From an uncultured Lachnospiraceae bacterium (GTDB lineage: Bacteria; Bacillota; Clostridia; Lachnospirales; Lachnospiraceae), in the NCBI GenBank assembly GCA_947174665.1, contig CAMWJV010000001.1:1-64000 (forward strand): 64,000 nucleotides of DNA. Reading direction: 5' to 3'. The notes beneath the pieces were generated by a model. That model was not told the origin of the DNA, made no database searches, and saw only the letters and a program-made list of their open reading frames with translations. Shown in pieces: positions 23,395 through 32,278 of this stretch (its first letter is position 1; each line of letters opens with the position of its first letter). The translations under genes and the position numbers were made by a program.

Positions 23395-23922
23395 TCAGCC
23401 TACTCTCTCCAAGCACATTAATATAGGTTCAATATATTTTTTGTCTGAAATATCATAGGATGAAGAAATCATTTTTATCATTTCGTCATCGGCTTCTGTT
23501 TTATTCTTCTTTGCTTTAAGTGTTTTGATAAATATTTTCATCATCAGTTTTGAGGGCGCAGACATTTTTTCATAATTGAATCCGCCCGGACAGTAAAATA
23601 CACTTACCTTTTGCAATTCTGACTCATTGAAGTTCCGGTTAAGTGCAGGCGCAATTTCCGGACTATCTATGGGACTTCCGCCGACACAAAATGCAATCAG
23701 CTTCTTATCCGCCCATTTACCTATATTATTTTTAAACCAGCCGAGCTTGCTGATGCCGCCTGCGCAGGCCCAGCTGCCGTAAATGATTGCGTCATAATCG
23801 GCTATGTTTTTCTTCTTCGCCTCTGATAATGAAAAACAGTCCGCTCCTGAGGCTTCCGCTATCCACTGAGCATAACGTTTTGTGAAACCTGTCTGCGAGT
23901 TATATATTACGATTGTTTTCAT
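23395..23922 (-). CDS. Flavodoxin-domain protein
   Basis: A 175-residue protein of the flavodoxin/HemG-like type: FMN loop YNSQTGFTKRYAQWIAEA at residues 7-24, YDAIIYGSWACAGGISKLGW near 45-64, and AFCVGGSP near 80. It probably binds FMN and shuttles electrons. Start at 23922 has AAGGAG 9 nt upstream. Its first codons lie inside the end of the MarR gene (23-nt overlap), so the two are translated from one mRNA and the flavodoxin is a likely MarR target. Confidence 0.88.
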   Translation of the reverse strand: MKTIVIYNSQTGFTKRYAQWIAEASGADCFSLSEAKKKNIADYDAIIYGSWACAGGISKLGWFKNNIGKWADKKLIAFCVGGSPIDSPEIAPALNRNFNESELQKVSVFYCPGGFNYEKMSAPSKLMMKIFIKTLKAKKNKTEADDEMIKMISSSYDISDKKYIEPILMCLERVG

Positions 23923-24430
23923 CTGTCGAAATCTCCTTGTCTGTGTTTTTATTGATAGTTCTCTTTTCCAGATTTTCAATTCCCCCATACAGTTTTGACA
24001 GGAGAACAAACAATGTTTCAATTTCATCGTCTGTATAGACTTCAAAAAGATAGCTCAATTCTTCCTGATATTGAGAAAATTCCTTTTGAAAAAAAGCATT
24101 TACCTTTTCGGTGGGATAAATGCACATTGCTCTTGTGTCCAGAGGACTTTGCTGAATAGTTATAAATCCTTTTTTCATCAGTATGTCCGCCAGTTTTTTA
24201 ATATTCTGCCGGGAACAGCCGAGCAGATTTCCAAGCTGCGTAAGCGTCAAGGGTTCCTTTGACTGCCGAATTATGGAAAGCAGCATAAACTGCTTTAGGG
24301 AGACTTCAGGAATATGGTTATCAAAGAGTGTCTGCAATTTATTTCCGGCGATAAACAATGTGCTGAAAATGGCTTTCTGCCGGTTCTCTTTAGTATCTGA
24401 AAATCTGGTGATCAAATCATCTAACAGCAT
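23900..24430 (-). CDS. MarR-family transcriptional regulator
   Basis: A 176-residue winged-helix regulator: LKQFMLLSIIRQSKEPLTLT then LGNLLGCSRQNIKKLADILM (recognition helix, about 70-85), followed by a wing with SPLDTRAMCIYPTEK. Start at 24430 is set by GGAGG 5 nt upstream; an in-frame ATG four codons earlier contains that ribosome site. A long inverted repeat lies 17-51 nt upstream. MarR proteins usually repress their own operon and release on binding a ligand or oxidant; that is likely here, with the flavodoxin gene as target. Confidence 0.92.
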   Translation of the reverse strand: MLLDDLITRFSDTKENRQKAIFSTLFIAGNKLQTLFDNHIPEVSLKQFMLLSIIRQSKEPLTLTQLGNLLGCSRQNIKKLADILMKKGFITIQQSPLDTRAMCIYPTEKVNAFFQKEFSQYQEELSYLFEVYTDDEIETLFVLLSKLYGGIENLEKRTINKNTDKEISTDENNRNI

Positions 24431-24446
24431 GTAAGCCTCCATATAG

Positions 24447-24481
24447 GTAACTTGTTGCGATTAATTGTAGCAACTAGTTAC
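24447..24481. promoter_or_regulatory. Inverted-repeat operator of the MarR operon
   Basis: GTAACTTGTTGC (24447-24458) and GCAACTAGTTAC (24470-24481) form 12-nt arms with one mismatch and an 11-nt spacer. A second, overlapping half pattern (ACTTG-N5-CAAGT) extends to about 24495. Position directly upstream of the MarR start fits autorepression. Confidence 0.65.
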
Positions 24482-24649
24482 TTGTATGTCAAGTTAGTTG
24501 TAAGGAGTATTCCTGTAATCCTTAAAAATCAAATTGTAACAAACATCATTCAAAGGAGAAATCCACAAATGAATTGTAAAGAAAATCAGAAGATCAATCA
24601 AGTAAAAGACAGCACTAGAACAGGCAACCACTTGAAAAAAGAAAAATAT
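24482..24649. other. Intergenic stretch without a convincing gene
   Basis: Between the MarR operator and the next promoter there is an AT-rich stretch. A 38-codon frame (24569-24685) with AAAGGAG 10 nt upstream is possible but runs through the promoter at 24650-24678, so I do not call it. Confidence 0.5.
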
Positions 24650-24678
24650 TTTACAATCAAAAGCAAATATGCTATAGT
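24650..24678 (+). promoter_or_regulatory. Promoter of the DUF2156/phosphatase operon
   Basis: TTTACA (24650-24655), 17 nt, TATAGT (24673-24678) preceded by TGC. It leaves a leader of about 170 nt before the first gene; I see no clear riboswitch fold in it. Confidence 0.7.
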
Positions 24679-24855
24679 GTACTAAATAATTTAAGAAAAA
24701 TGGCGATTTTTGTTTTTTAAAGTAACATGCCCGATGAACTTCACGCCGTACAGAAGTCCATTGTTTCCCGATAATGCAGCTGAATCTGCTGGATTAGGAT
24801 ATAAAGTTTGAATATGGGACACTGAGCGGAGCGAACTACGATAAAGGTGAAAAGG

Positions 24856-25767
24856 ATGGATGATTTAGTTTTTACACCGGTAAATCTGGATGCATTTGAC
24901 CAGGTTTACCGATATACTTCTGTTTTTGGGGAGGGATCGTGCCAGCATTCTGCGTGCAGCATGTATTCACTTGCAGAGAAATATGGGGATGCTGTATGTG
25001 AAAGGGACGGTGTTCTCTATACACTGAGAAGACATCTTTGTGACGATGATTTCAGGGTGTATCTGGCGCCGATGGGACATGGGAACATGAAAGAGGCGTT
25101 TTTGAATATCATTTCCGATGCGCAGGCTCATGGAAAAAAGGCGAAGTTTTTTTCATTGACGGAAAAATATGCGAATGTCCTGAAAGAAGAGCTGCCGGAC
25201 CGTTTTGATATCGAGGAGGACCGGGATCTTGCGGAGTACATATATCGCACAGAAATCATGGCTGCATTTTCCGGGGGAAAACTAAAAAAACGCAGGTCAG
25301 AGGTTAATACATTCTGGAATATTTACGGAAATCGTGCGTCTGTTACAAAGATAGAACCGAGTGATTTTCCCGATATTTTGGAATTTGAAAGAAAGTGGCT
25401 GGAAAAAAATAAGGAGACTCATGACATGGAGGCTCTGGGGCGGGAGGCCCGGATGATAGAACTGCAGCTGTCACACTTTGAGGAGTTACACCTGTCCGGC
25501 ATTGTACTTAGGATAGACGGTGTTGTTTCAGGATTTGGCTATGGAACGAAACTAAGTGACAGCTATTATGATGCGATCATCGAAAAAGGGGACAGAGATG
25601 TTCAAAATGTATACAAGGTACTGAGACAGGAATCGGTGAAGCAGTGTGCCATGGATTGTACCTATGTCAATATGGAGGAGGATGTCGGCGTGCCGGGGCT
25701 TCGGGCTTTAAAATACGCATATAAGCCGGAATTTCTTCTTCATAAGTATATAGCAGTCGAAAGGTAG
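24856..25767 (+). CDS. DUF2156/phosphatidylglycerol lysyltransferase-type GNAT-fold protein
   Basis: A 303-residue cytosolic protein resembling the DUF2156 (LPG synthase C-terminal) family, built of two GNAT-like halves. Typical segments are CMYSLAEKYGDAVCERDGVL (23-45), KAKFFSLTEKYANVLKEELP, LEFERKWLEKNK, and near the C-terminus YVNMEEDVGVPGLRALKYAY, the conserved acyl/aminoacyl-transferase signature. It lacks the membrane half of MprF. Start at 24856 is preferred over a GTG nine bases earlier because AAGG lies upstream. It precedes the SpoIIE-fusion gene by 7 nt, so the two are one operon. Aminoacyl transfer is a family inference. Confidence 0.82.
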   Translation: MDDLVFTPVNLDAFDQVYRYTSVFGEGSCQHSACSMYSLAEKYGDAVCERDGVLYTLRRHLCDDDFRVYLAPMGHGNMKEAFLNIISDAQAHGKKAKFFSLTEKYANVLKEELPDRFDIEEDRDLAEYIYRTEIMAAFSGGKLKKRRSEVNTFWNIYGNRASVTKIEPSDFPDILEFERKWLEKNKETHDMEALGREARMIELQLSHFEELHLSGIVLRIDGVVSGFGYGTKLSDSYYDAIIEKGDRDVQNVYKVLRQESVKQCAMDCTYVNMEEDVGVPGLRALKYAYKPEFLLHKYIAVER

Positions 25768-25774
25768 GGATAAG

Positions 25775-28700
25775 ATGAGGTTAAAGAAACAGGGAATTGC
25801 AACAATCGGGTTGATATTTATTACTTTTTTGGCGGCAATTCAGTATGTCTTTTTGCAGAACGTACCGGATACGGTTTCTACGTTTGCCTTTGTCTGTGTC
25901 ACCAATGTGATCGGGATTTTCGTGCTGGGGATCACTCAGGTAAAGAAGATCGTCAGCATAAAGAAAGCGACATTGAAAAAGGGAATCCTCTTTGCGCTTG
26001 AACTGACGGGTTTTAATTTCTTTACGCTGCTCGGTTCGAGGAACTTAGATGCCGTTATCATATCAAGCGTGGTCAGTCTTTACTTTGTGTTTGTCACGCC
26101 GCTTTTGCTTCTATTAAAGAAAAAGGTCAATTTTTTCTCAGGAATCGCGTCAGTGATCGCCATTATCGCATTGATCCTGATGTTTGGAGCTGACACGGAT
26201 GCCTTGTTTTCATCCCCCAGTGTGATATATCTGATCATAGCGGATCTTTTTTTTGCGGCTTATGTTGTCAGTGTCTCTCTTCTCGGTGAGTCTGAGGATT
26301 CGCTGCAGCTTACTTTTTCACAGATGGCTTTTGCGGCAATTTTTGCCTTCATTGGCTGGGTAGTTGAAAGCGTGCTTACAGGCGGAAGTTTATCTCTGCC
26401 GAAAGAGGGCAGCTTTTGGATCAGTGCCCTGTTCATCGGTATATTTATCCGGGCGGTCTATGGAATACTTCAGATAGCATGCCAAAAGCATGTGTCAGCG
26501 TTGAAGGCGTCCTTGGTCTTTGCATCAGAGATCATCATCACTCTTATTACGAATCCGCTCATGTGCTCTATATTCAAAATTGAGTATACTCCTGCAACAG
26601 GTTTTCAGGTAATCGGCGGCTTCCTGTTTATCATCGCTACGTTGATGATAGATGATGGGGTGATGGCAAAGCTTGGCTATGAGGATATGCAGGGGGTCTC
26701 TTTTGTGAAGGCATCCGGAGAGAGCACGCAGCGGACTTCTGTCTCAAGGAAGATTATCTTTACGACGCTGACCTTTTCCATGCTTACCCTGATCGCCTCC
26801 ATCATCATCTGTCTGTCATCCATCCACTTTATACGGAATTCCGCGGTCTCAAATTCAAAAGAATTAGGAGAGAATGCCTCAACCATCAGCTCTCAGGCAA
26901 TGATACAGAGGCTGGAAGAGAGCATATCAAACCAGGCGGCGGATAAGATGCTTCTGGCAGAGCAGAAACTCGCGGCTTACTCGGATTCTACGATGTTTGC
27001 CGCGTCCTACGCGCACTCCCTTTATGAAGGGGGAAAAGCATATCCTGATAAAGAAGTGGAACGCCCGTTAAAAGAGAATGCAGGCAAATGGGTTATGCAG
27101 AGAACGCTTGCAAATAAGGATATTTCCTATGATGATTTGAGGGAAGAGAGCAGGCTGCTCGGCAATATGGTGGATGTGTTCGCGCCCATCGTAGCAAATA
27201 ATGACAATATTGCAACGGTATATATGGGGACAGAGAGCGGACTTCTTATCAGTTATGATCCATATTCGGATACCGGGGACCAGGTTGGAGAGGGATATTA
27301 TGAATATCGCGCTTCCACATGGTATGAGCTGGGGAAAAACACTGAGGGCTATGCTTTCACGGAAACTTATCAGGACAGCTATGGCAGAGGACTGACGATT
27401 ACCTGTGTGGCGCCGTTTACAGATGCCTCCGGAAAATTCTGCGGATGTATCGCTATGGATATATTAATGAGCGAAATGAATGCATCCATGGTAAATGATG
27501 GTATCCTTGATCCCAGCGTGGCATCTCTGATCGACGATGAGGGGAATTATATTGCAGGAAAGGATGTCGATCCCACTTCAGAGAATATGGGAAACATTTT
27601 TGACGCGGATAAGGACGAGGCTCTGCGTGCGGTCGGCAAAGAGATTCTTGAAAAGAAGAATGGTGTTGTGAGCACCGGTGAGGGAGATGATGCGAAATAC
27701 ATTGCTTTCTCGACAATTGCCTGTACGAACTGGACGCTGTGTATTTCAAGCCCGGTTTCCTCGGTCATAAAACCGGCAGAAACCATACGTGAGAGTATAA
27801 ATAAAAACACCGATGATGTGGTGGGGGCTGTTGTGAGGGGAATACTTACCGTCATTCAGAGCTGTCTGGTCTTGAGTGCGCTTATACTCATTTTCGTGAC
27901 ACTGTTTACAGGAAAGACAGCAAAGAGGATTTCCGATCCGCTTAAAAGACTGGAGGCAGATGTCCGCCAGATCAGTGAGGGAAATTTTGACCGGCACACG
28001 CAGGTGGACACAGATGATGAAATCGGAAGTCTGGCAGATTCCTTCAATTATATGACGGATTCTCTGCGAAAATATATTGAGGATTTGAAAGAAATCACAA
28101 CAAAGGAGGAGAGGCTTTTCGGTGAGCTTTCAGCTGCCACGAATATTCAGGCAAGCATGCTGCCGAGAGATTTTGACAGATACGCGGGGCATAAGGAATT
28201 TGATCTCTATGCCGCTATGACTCCTGCTAAGGAGGTAGGCGGTGATTTCTACGATTTCTTCCTTGTAGACGAAGATCACCTGGCTATGGTTATGGCTGAC
28301 GTATCAGGAAAGGGGGTTCCTGCAGCTCTGTTTATGGCGATTTCCAAGACGCTTATCAAGAACAGGACTCAAATGGGCGGAAATCCGGCTGAGATTTTAA
28401 GGGCCGTAAATGAGCAGCTTTGTGAAAGGAACGAAGAAGATATGTTTGTTACGGTTTGGCTTGGAATATTGGAATTGTCAACCGGAAAAGGAATGGCTGC
28501 AAATGCCGGCCACGAGCATCCGGTTCTAAAACGTGCCAAAGGAGATTTTGAACTGGTGAAGTACGCCCACTCACCTGTGCTGGCTGCGATGGAGGGGATC
28601 CGGTTTAAGGAACATGAATTTGAAATGAAACCGGGAGATTGTCTCTATGTTTACACGGACGGTGTTGCCGAGGCTACGAATGTGGACAATGAGCTATATG

Positions 28701-28858
28701 GAACGGATCGGCTGCTTGATGTTCTGAATAAGAATAAAAACGTAAAAATGTCAGAGCTGCTTCCTGCTGTCAAGGAGGACATCGACAGATTCGTGGGAGA
28801 TGCTCCTCAGTTTGACGATATCACGATGTTGGGAATGATATATTATGGCCCCCAATAG
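25775..28858 (+). CDS. EamA transporter - Cache - HAMP - SpoIIE phosphatase fusion protein
   Basis: A 1027-residue membrane protein with an unusual order of domains. Residues 1-300 form a complete two-repeat EamA/DMT transporter with about ten helices. Another helix (about 327-350) is followed by an extracytoplasmic double-Cache sensor (about 355-680, with YMGTESGLLISYDPY and a GRGLTITCVAPFTD strand). Then come a helix (about 688-710), HAMP (about 712-765) and a PP2C-type SpoIIE phosphatase (about 785-1025). The phosphatase metal ligands are all present: EVGGDFYDFF, MADVSGKGVPAALF, YTDGVAEAT and FDDITML. It may dephosphorylate an anti-sigma antagonist; no partner lies nearby. Confidence 0.9.
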   Translation: MRLKKQGIATIGLIFITFLAAIQYVFLQNVPDTVSTFAFVCVTNVIGIFVLGITQVKKIVSIKKATLKKGILFALELTGFNFFTLLGSRNLDAVIISSVVSLYFVFVTPLLLLLKKKVNFFSGIASVIAIIALILMFGADTDALFSSPSVIYLIIADLFFAAYVVSVSLLGESEDSLQLTFSQMAFAAIFAFIGWVVESVLTGGSLSLPKEGSFWISALFIGIFIRAVYGILQIACQKHVSALKASLVFASEIIITLITNPLMCSIFKIEYTPATGFQVIGGFLFIIATLMIDDGVMAKLGYEDMQGVSFVKASGESTQRTSVSRKIIFTTLTFSMLTLIASIIICLSSIHFIRNSAVSNSKELGENASTISSQAMIQRLEESISNQAADKMLLAEQKLAAYSDSTMFAASYAHSLYEGGKAYPDKEVERPLKENAGKWVMQRTLANKDISYDDLREESRLLGNMVDVFAPIVANNDNIATVYMGTESGLLISYDPYSDTGDQVGEGYYEYRASTWYELGKNTEGYAFTETYQDSYGRGLTITCVAPFTDASGKFCGCIAMDILMSEMNASMVNDGILDPSVASLIDDEGNYIAGKDVDPTSENMGNIFDADKDEALRAVGKEILEKKNGVVSTGEGDDAKYIAFSTIACTNWTLCISSPVSSVIKPAETIRESINKNTDDVVGAVVRGILTVIQSCLVLSALILIFVTLFTGKTAKRISDPLKRLEADVRQISEGNFDRHTQVDTDDEIGSLADSFNYMTDSLRKYIEDLKEITTKEERLFGELSAATNIQASMLPRDFDRYAGHKEFDLYAAMTPAKEVGGDFYDFFLVDEDHLAMVMADVSGKGVPAALFMAISKTLIKNRTQMGGNPAEILRAVNEQLCERNEEDMFVTVWLGILELSTGKGMAANAGHEHPVLKRAKGDFELVKYAHSPVLAAMEGIRFKEHEFEMKPGDCLYVYTDGVAEATNVDNELYGTDRLLDVLNKNKNVKMSELLPAVKEDIDRFVGDAPQFDDITMLGMIYYGPQ

Positions 28859-28885
28859 CAGGAAAGAGCAGAGGATTATATTTCA

Positions 28886-29305
28886 ATGAAAATATCAGTA
28901 TATGATAGTTTTCCGGACTGTGCAAAAGAAATCAGAAAGACAGTATTTATAGATGAACAGGGATTTCAGGATGAATTTGATAAAACAGATAATGAGGCAG
29001 CGCATTTTGTAATGTTTGATGAGGATGAAACACCCGTTGCGACTTGCCGTGTATTTTGGAATGATGCAATGAATGCGTATGCTCTTGGAAGATTTGCTGT
29101 TGTAAAAAAATATCGCAGTAAAAAAATTGGTTCAGCCCTGGTGAATGCAGTGGAAACGTATGTAAAAGAGAATGGCGGAAAGGACATCGTTTTACACGCA
29201 CAATGTCAGGCGGCCGGTTTTTATAAGAAGTCAGGGTTTACAGAATTCGGAAATATAGAGGAGGAGCAGGGCTGTCCGCACATATGGATGAAAAAATCTG
29301 TGTAA
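28886..29305 (+). CDS. GNAT family N-acetyltransferase
   Basis: A 139-residue GNAT similar in layout to the ElaA/YjcF group: IRKTVFIDEQGFQDEFDKTD near the N-terminus (the RxxVFxxEQ signature), LGRFAVVKKYRSKKIGSALV near 68-87 as acetyl-CoA loop, and LHAQCQAAGFYKKSGF near 102-117. It lies 27 nt after the SpoIIE-fusion gene with GAGGA upstream of the ATG and may be the third gene of that transcript. The acceptor is unknown. Confidence 0.9.
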   Translation: MKISVYDSFPDCAKEIRKTVFIDEQGFQDEFDKTDNEAAHFVMFDEDETPVATCRVFWNDAMNAYALGRFAVVKKYRSKKIGSALVNAVETYVKENGGKDIVLHAQCQAAGFYKKSGFTEFGNIEEEQGCPHIWMKKSV

Positions 29306-29435
29306 AAGAGTGGAATTTTTTAACTAACTGATGTAGAATACTTGAAGATACGAGTTGCTGCATTTGTGAAAATGTTATCAGGATTTTAAAGAAAGGATTC
29401 AGTGGAAAAACTGGATGGAGGGGATATTGCCTGGA

Positions 29436-30236
29436 ATGAATAATTTGAAGATTAACTTTCAATTAAAAGAATTGGATAAGGTTAAGCCTTTTGGAGAAGA
29501 TGCGGATCGGAGTCTTCATTGGTTTGGTTTGACGGATGGCTTCCTTTGGATTAATGCCGGAACACAGACCCTATATGAATATAGTGAGGAAGCAGATGCT
29601 TTTTTTGAGGGCTGCGGCAGATATAATGAGTATTATATAGCCAGATTCTTAGAGGATTTTACCCATACTTTCCGATATGTAGGCGAATCTATACCGGAAA
29701 AGCTGTATAATGAAATTGACAAATTTAGTGAAAAATCGGAGCAATGGAGAATATGCCATGAAGAGGAAGAAGATGCCGTGTTCGACTTGTTTTTCGATGA
29801 GGAGTATTGTGCATTTTGCGAGTGGTGGTGGAATCGGGGATTTGATTCCGGACATCTTATAGGCGGGCCTGATATTTATTTTTTCCGCTGTGGAGAGAAA
29901 ATAAAAATTTTGTGGGAAAGTGCATTTCAAACGGGGAGCGGAAAAAGTATTTGGACAGCTCCGAAAGGCTGCTTTGAAATGTCCTATGAAGAGTTTATCA
30001 CATCTGTAACTGATTTTTTTAACTCTTTTTTTGAGGCGATGGATAAGCAGATTGAAGATGCGGTGAAAAAGGAATGGGGAAGCATTGAGCTTGATAAGCA
30101 GAGGCTGATATTAGAAAATGAGGAAAGAAAATTAGATTTTTTTGATCAGATTAGTTTATTAAAAAACAATGTTGAGCAGACGAATTGGGGCAGGGTAATG
30201 ACGTTATATGATAAAATGGAGCATGAGATAGCTTGA
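29436..30236 (+). CDS. DUF5984-like hypothetical protein
   Basis: A 266-residue acidic, aromatic-rich cytosolic protein that resembles the DUF5984 family: LHWFGLTDGFLWINAG near 22-37, FCEWWWNRGFDSGHLIGGPD near 128-147, then a charged helical tail with DFFDQISLL. Proteins of this kind often occur in polymorphic-toxin immunity or antibiotic-modification neighbourhoods, but no toxin gene is seen here. The start is uncertain: GGAGGGG lies 12 nt before ATG 29436, and TTG 29427 or ATG 29415 are alternatives. Confidence 0.65.
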   Translation: MNNLKINFQLKELDKVKPFGEDADRSLHWFGLTDGFLWINAGTQTLYEYSEEADAFFEGCGRYNEYYIARFLEDFTHTFRYVGESIPEKLYNEIDKFSEKSEQWRICHEEEEDAVFDLFFDEEYCAFCEWWWNRGFDSGHLIGGPDIYFFRCGEKIKILWESAFQTGSGKSIWTAPKGCFEMSYEEFITSVTDFFNSFFEAMDKQIEDAVKKEWGSIELDKQRLILENEERKLDFFDQISLLKNNVEQTNWGRVMTLYDKMEHEIA

Positions 30237-30255
30237 AAGAATCCTGCAAAAAATA

Positions 30256-30420
30256 TCATTCATCCCTACATGCATTCCGGTTTACCAATAAGGATTCAAT
30301 CATATAACCAAGCGCAGTCAGATTGGCAGAGAGCATTTCCAGTTCCTTTTCATCAAGGCATTCTGCGAGCTGACAGGCTATGGTTGATAAAATATAGAGA
30401 TTTTGGCAATTGCTTTTCAT
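30256..30420 (-). CDS. DUF6774 family small protein
   Basis: A 54-residue open frame on the minus strand, beginning MKSNCQNLYILSTIACQLAE and containing CLDEKELEMLSANLTALGYM. The pattern CQLAxCLxxxELxxLxANLxxLG is that of DUF6774, a small family widespread in Lachnospiraceae with no known function. One or two short helices are expected and no membrane segment. The ribosome site is weak. It lies in a gap of almost 600 nt between plus-strand genes. Confidence 0.7.
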   Translation of the reverse strand: MKSNCQNLYILSTIACQLAECLDEKELEMLSANLTALGYMIESLLVNRNACRDE

Positions 30421-30570
30421 GATCAGTCTATACGGGTGAGATTTATATATTATATGTATGGAAGCATAGAAAAGTGAGGCATTAATTATGGAAAATATTC
30501 AGAGAAAGAATTATATAGGATATGGTATAAATATTACAAAATGAAATAGGAGAAAAGATTAAAGAATGGA

Positions 30571-30634
30571 ATTGTGCCGATTGTGATTGAGGATGCTGGT
30601 AGAAATGAGTATATGGAGGCATTGAAAGAATAAG
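30571..30634 (+). pseudogene. C-terminal remnant of an unidentified protein
   Basis: The last codons before a strong terminator read IVPIVIEDAGRNEYMEALKE and then stop. This looks like the tail of a Fic-type or similar protein, with the upstream part reduced to short broken frames (30490-30570). Family assignment is weak. Confidence 0.3.
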
Positions 30635-30637
30635 GTA

Positions 30638-30668
30638 TGAGACTGACCGGAAGGTTGGTCTCATTTTT
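30638..30668 (+). terminator. Strong rho-independent terminator
   Basis: TGAGACTGACC (30638-30648), GGAA tetraloop, GGTTGGTCTCA (30653-30663), then TTTTTG. The stem has 11 pairs including two G-U. Confidence 0.82.
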
Positions 30669-30731
30669 GTTATACTTTGAGTTTCTTTCTTAATGATTTA
30701 TGAAGATTTATTGAATATCAATAAAAATATA

Positions 30732-30760
30732 TTGACATTCGATCATGCGGGTGCTATATT
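30732..30760 (+). promoter_or_regulatory. Consensus promoter of the membrane-protein operon
   Basis: TTGACA (30732-30737), 17 nt, TATATT (30755-30760) with TGC before it. It lies 59 nt before the start at 30819. Confidence 0.8.
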
Positions 30761-30818
30761 GGCGGTACAAAATGCAAGACGCAAAATACAAAATATGCAA
30801 AATTCCGGAGGACTGCAA

Positions 30819-32138
30819 ATGAAATACTTTATAAAAAAGCATCCGTTTTTGGCAGCAGTATTGTTATCACTTAACCTTGGAATGATACTGGTCATGGCCA
30901 ATGTGGCGATGGCTATGGGGTCGGAATCGTTTGTGAGAAACATATTAAAAGGCAGAACGCCGGGAGAAATATTTGAAATGTATGTCTCTATGTGGGCAGG
31001 CATGATTGTATACGGCGGATTTATAATATTCCCGTTCGTGTTGACGGCGGCGGAAATTATTCTGCTGGTGAAGGGGAGAAAGGACCATGATCTTTACCGG
31101 AAGGGCAGGATATTTGACATAGTGGGAGTGACACTGGGAGTCTTCTACAGCCTGCTTTATCTAAGCTTTTTCAGCGAAGTTTCCTTTGGCAGGGACTGGT
31201 ATGAGCAGCTGGCAAACCGCCAGACTCATACGCCCATCTACACTGAAGCCCAGATTACTGTGATAATGGTGGCGTTGGTGGCTGTTGTCGGGTATCTTGT
31301 GGTGAATTATATTCCCCTGAACGAAATGCCGCCGCTGATGCTGGTTCTTGGGATGGCAGCCATATATATGGGGGCCGTTGAAAGCGTGGTCTGGGGAATA
31401 CAGGTCTTTCAGGGAAAAGGCATGGATTTCTTCCTCTTGCTCTTACCGCTGAATTGCCTGCTGCTCACGGCGAGAACGGTGAGCCATAAGATGTGGGAGT
31501 GGAATCAGCTGCTTGCAAAGGATGCCTCCCGCAGAGAACAGTATCAGGAAGGAAGCGGTGTGCTTCATGCCTGTAACTGTTTCCTGGCAAAATCGGAGCG
31601 CTGGCCGCTGGCGGCATTTCTGCTGATGTGGCCTCTGCTGGGAATTTTGATTGGTTTTTTACTCCTGCTGGGACAAAAGCCGGATGCAGTCATCCGGGCA
31701 TTTACGGAGACCAGCGACTGGAATCTGTCCCAGAGGGTTGCGCCCCAGAATATTTACTACGATGAGCATTATCTCTGTACTGTGGCAGCGGGAGGCCATG
31801 AAAGCATCGTAAAACCCAGAAGACTGGGGGTGCGGCACGGGCATCAGGTCATTGTCAACAGACAGCTCTGTGTGGCCAATGCTTTCGAGCAGGTATTGGA
31901 GGAGCGGACGCCTCGCTTTCACAGAGCGGTGCGCCATTTTTATGACACATACGGATTCCCTGTGGCGAAGCTGATTCATTCTAAATATACGGCTGATCTT
32001 ATTTACTTTCTGATGAAGCCTTTGGAGTGGATATTCTTGATCGTGCTGTACCTGACAGACGTAAATCCGGAGAACCGAATAGCCATTCAGTATACGGGAA
32101 AGAGTCTGAAGGATTTTGGTAAGGCGGGAAAACCGTAA
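30819..32138 (+). CDS. Polytopic membrane protein, DUF6688-like
   Basis: A 439-residue membrane protein. Hydrophobic segments lie at about 10-32, 60-85, 100-122, 145-168, 172-215 and 265-290, then a soluble region (about 300-400) with NIYYDEHYLCTVAAGGHESI and RRLGVRHGHQVIVNRQL, and a last hydrophobic stretch near 405-420. The soluble block resembles the DUF6688 family, of unknown function. ATG at 30819 has CGGAGG 7 nt upstream and lies after a consensus promoter; in-frame codons upstream overlap that promoter. It heads a cluster of membrane proteins with a small XRE regulator. Confidence 0.75.
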   Translation: MKYFIKKHPFLAAVLLSLNLGMILVMANVAMAMGSESFVRNILKGRTPGEIFEMYVSMWAGMIVYGGFIIFPFVLTAAEIILLVKGRKDHDLYRKGRIFDIVGVTLGVFYSLLYLSFFSEVSFGRDWYEQLANRQTHTPIYTEAQITVIMVALVAVVGYLVVNYIPLNEMPPLMLVLGMAAIYMGAVESVVWGIQVFQGKGMDFFLLLLPLNCLLLTARTVSHKMWEWNQLLAKDASRREQYQEGSGVLHACNCFLAKSERWPLAAFLLMWPLLGILIGFLLLLGQKPDAVIRAFTETSDWNLSQRVAPQNIYYDEHYLCTVAAGGHESIVKPRRLGVRHGHQVIVNRQLCVANAFEQVLEERTPRFHRAVRHFYDTYGFPVAKLIHSKYTADLIYFLMKPLEWIFLIVLYLTDVNPENRIAIQYTGKSLKDFGKAGKP

Positions 32139-32278
32139 AAAGTCGATGCTGATAATGTGGGAAGAGGAAGTATGGGAGTAACCGGAAAGTGAGTAGTCAG
32201 ATAGTGATCAGATAGAAAGTGAATAGAGTGAAAGAAAACAGTAGAAAAGCGAACAGAGAGAGCGGAGGTAAATAGAAC

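Noticed and set aside
24569..24685. Possible 38-codon peptide gene with AAAGGAG upstream
   Set aside because: Its second half runs through a good promoter (24650-24678) and the composition is unremarkable; no family recognised.
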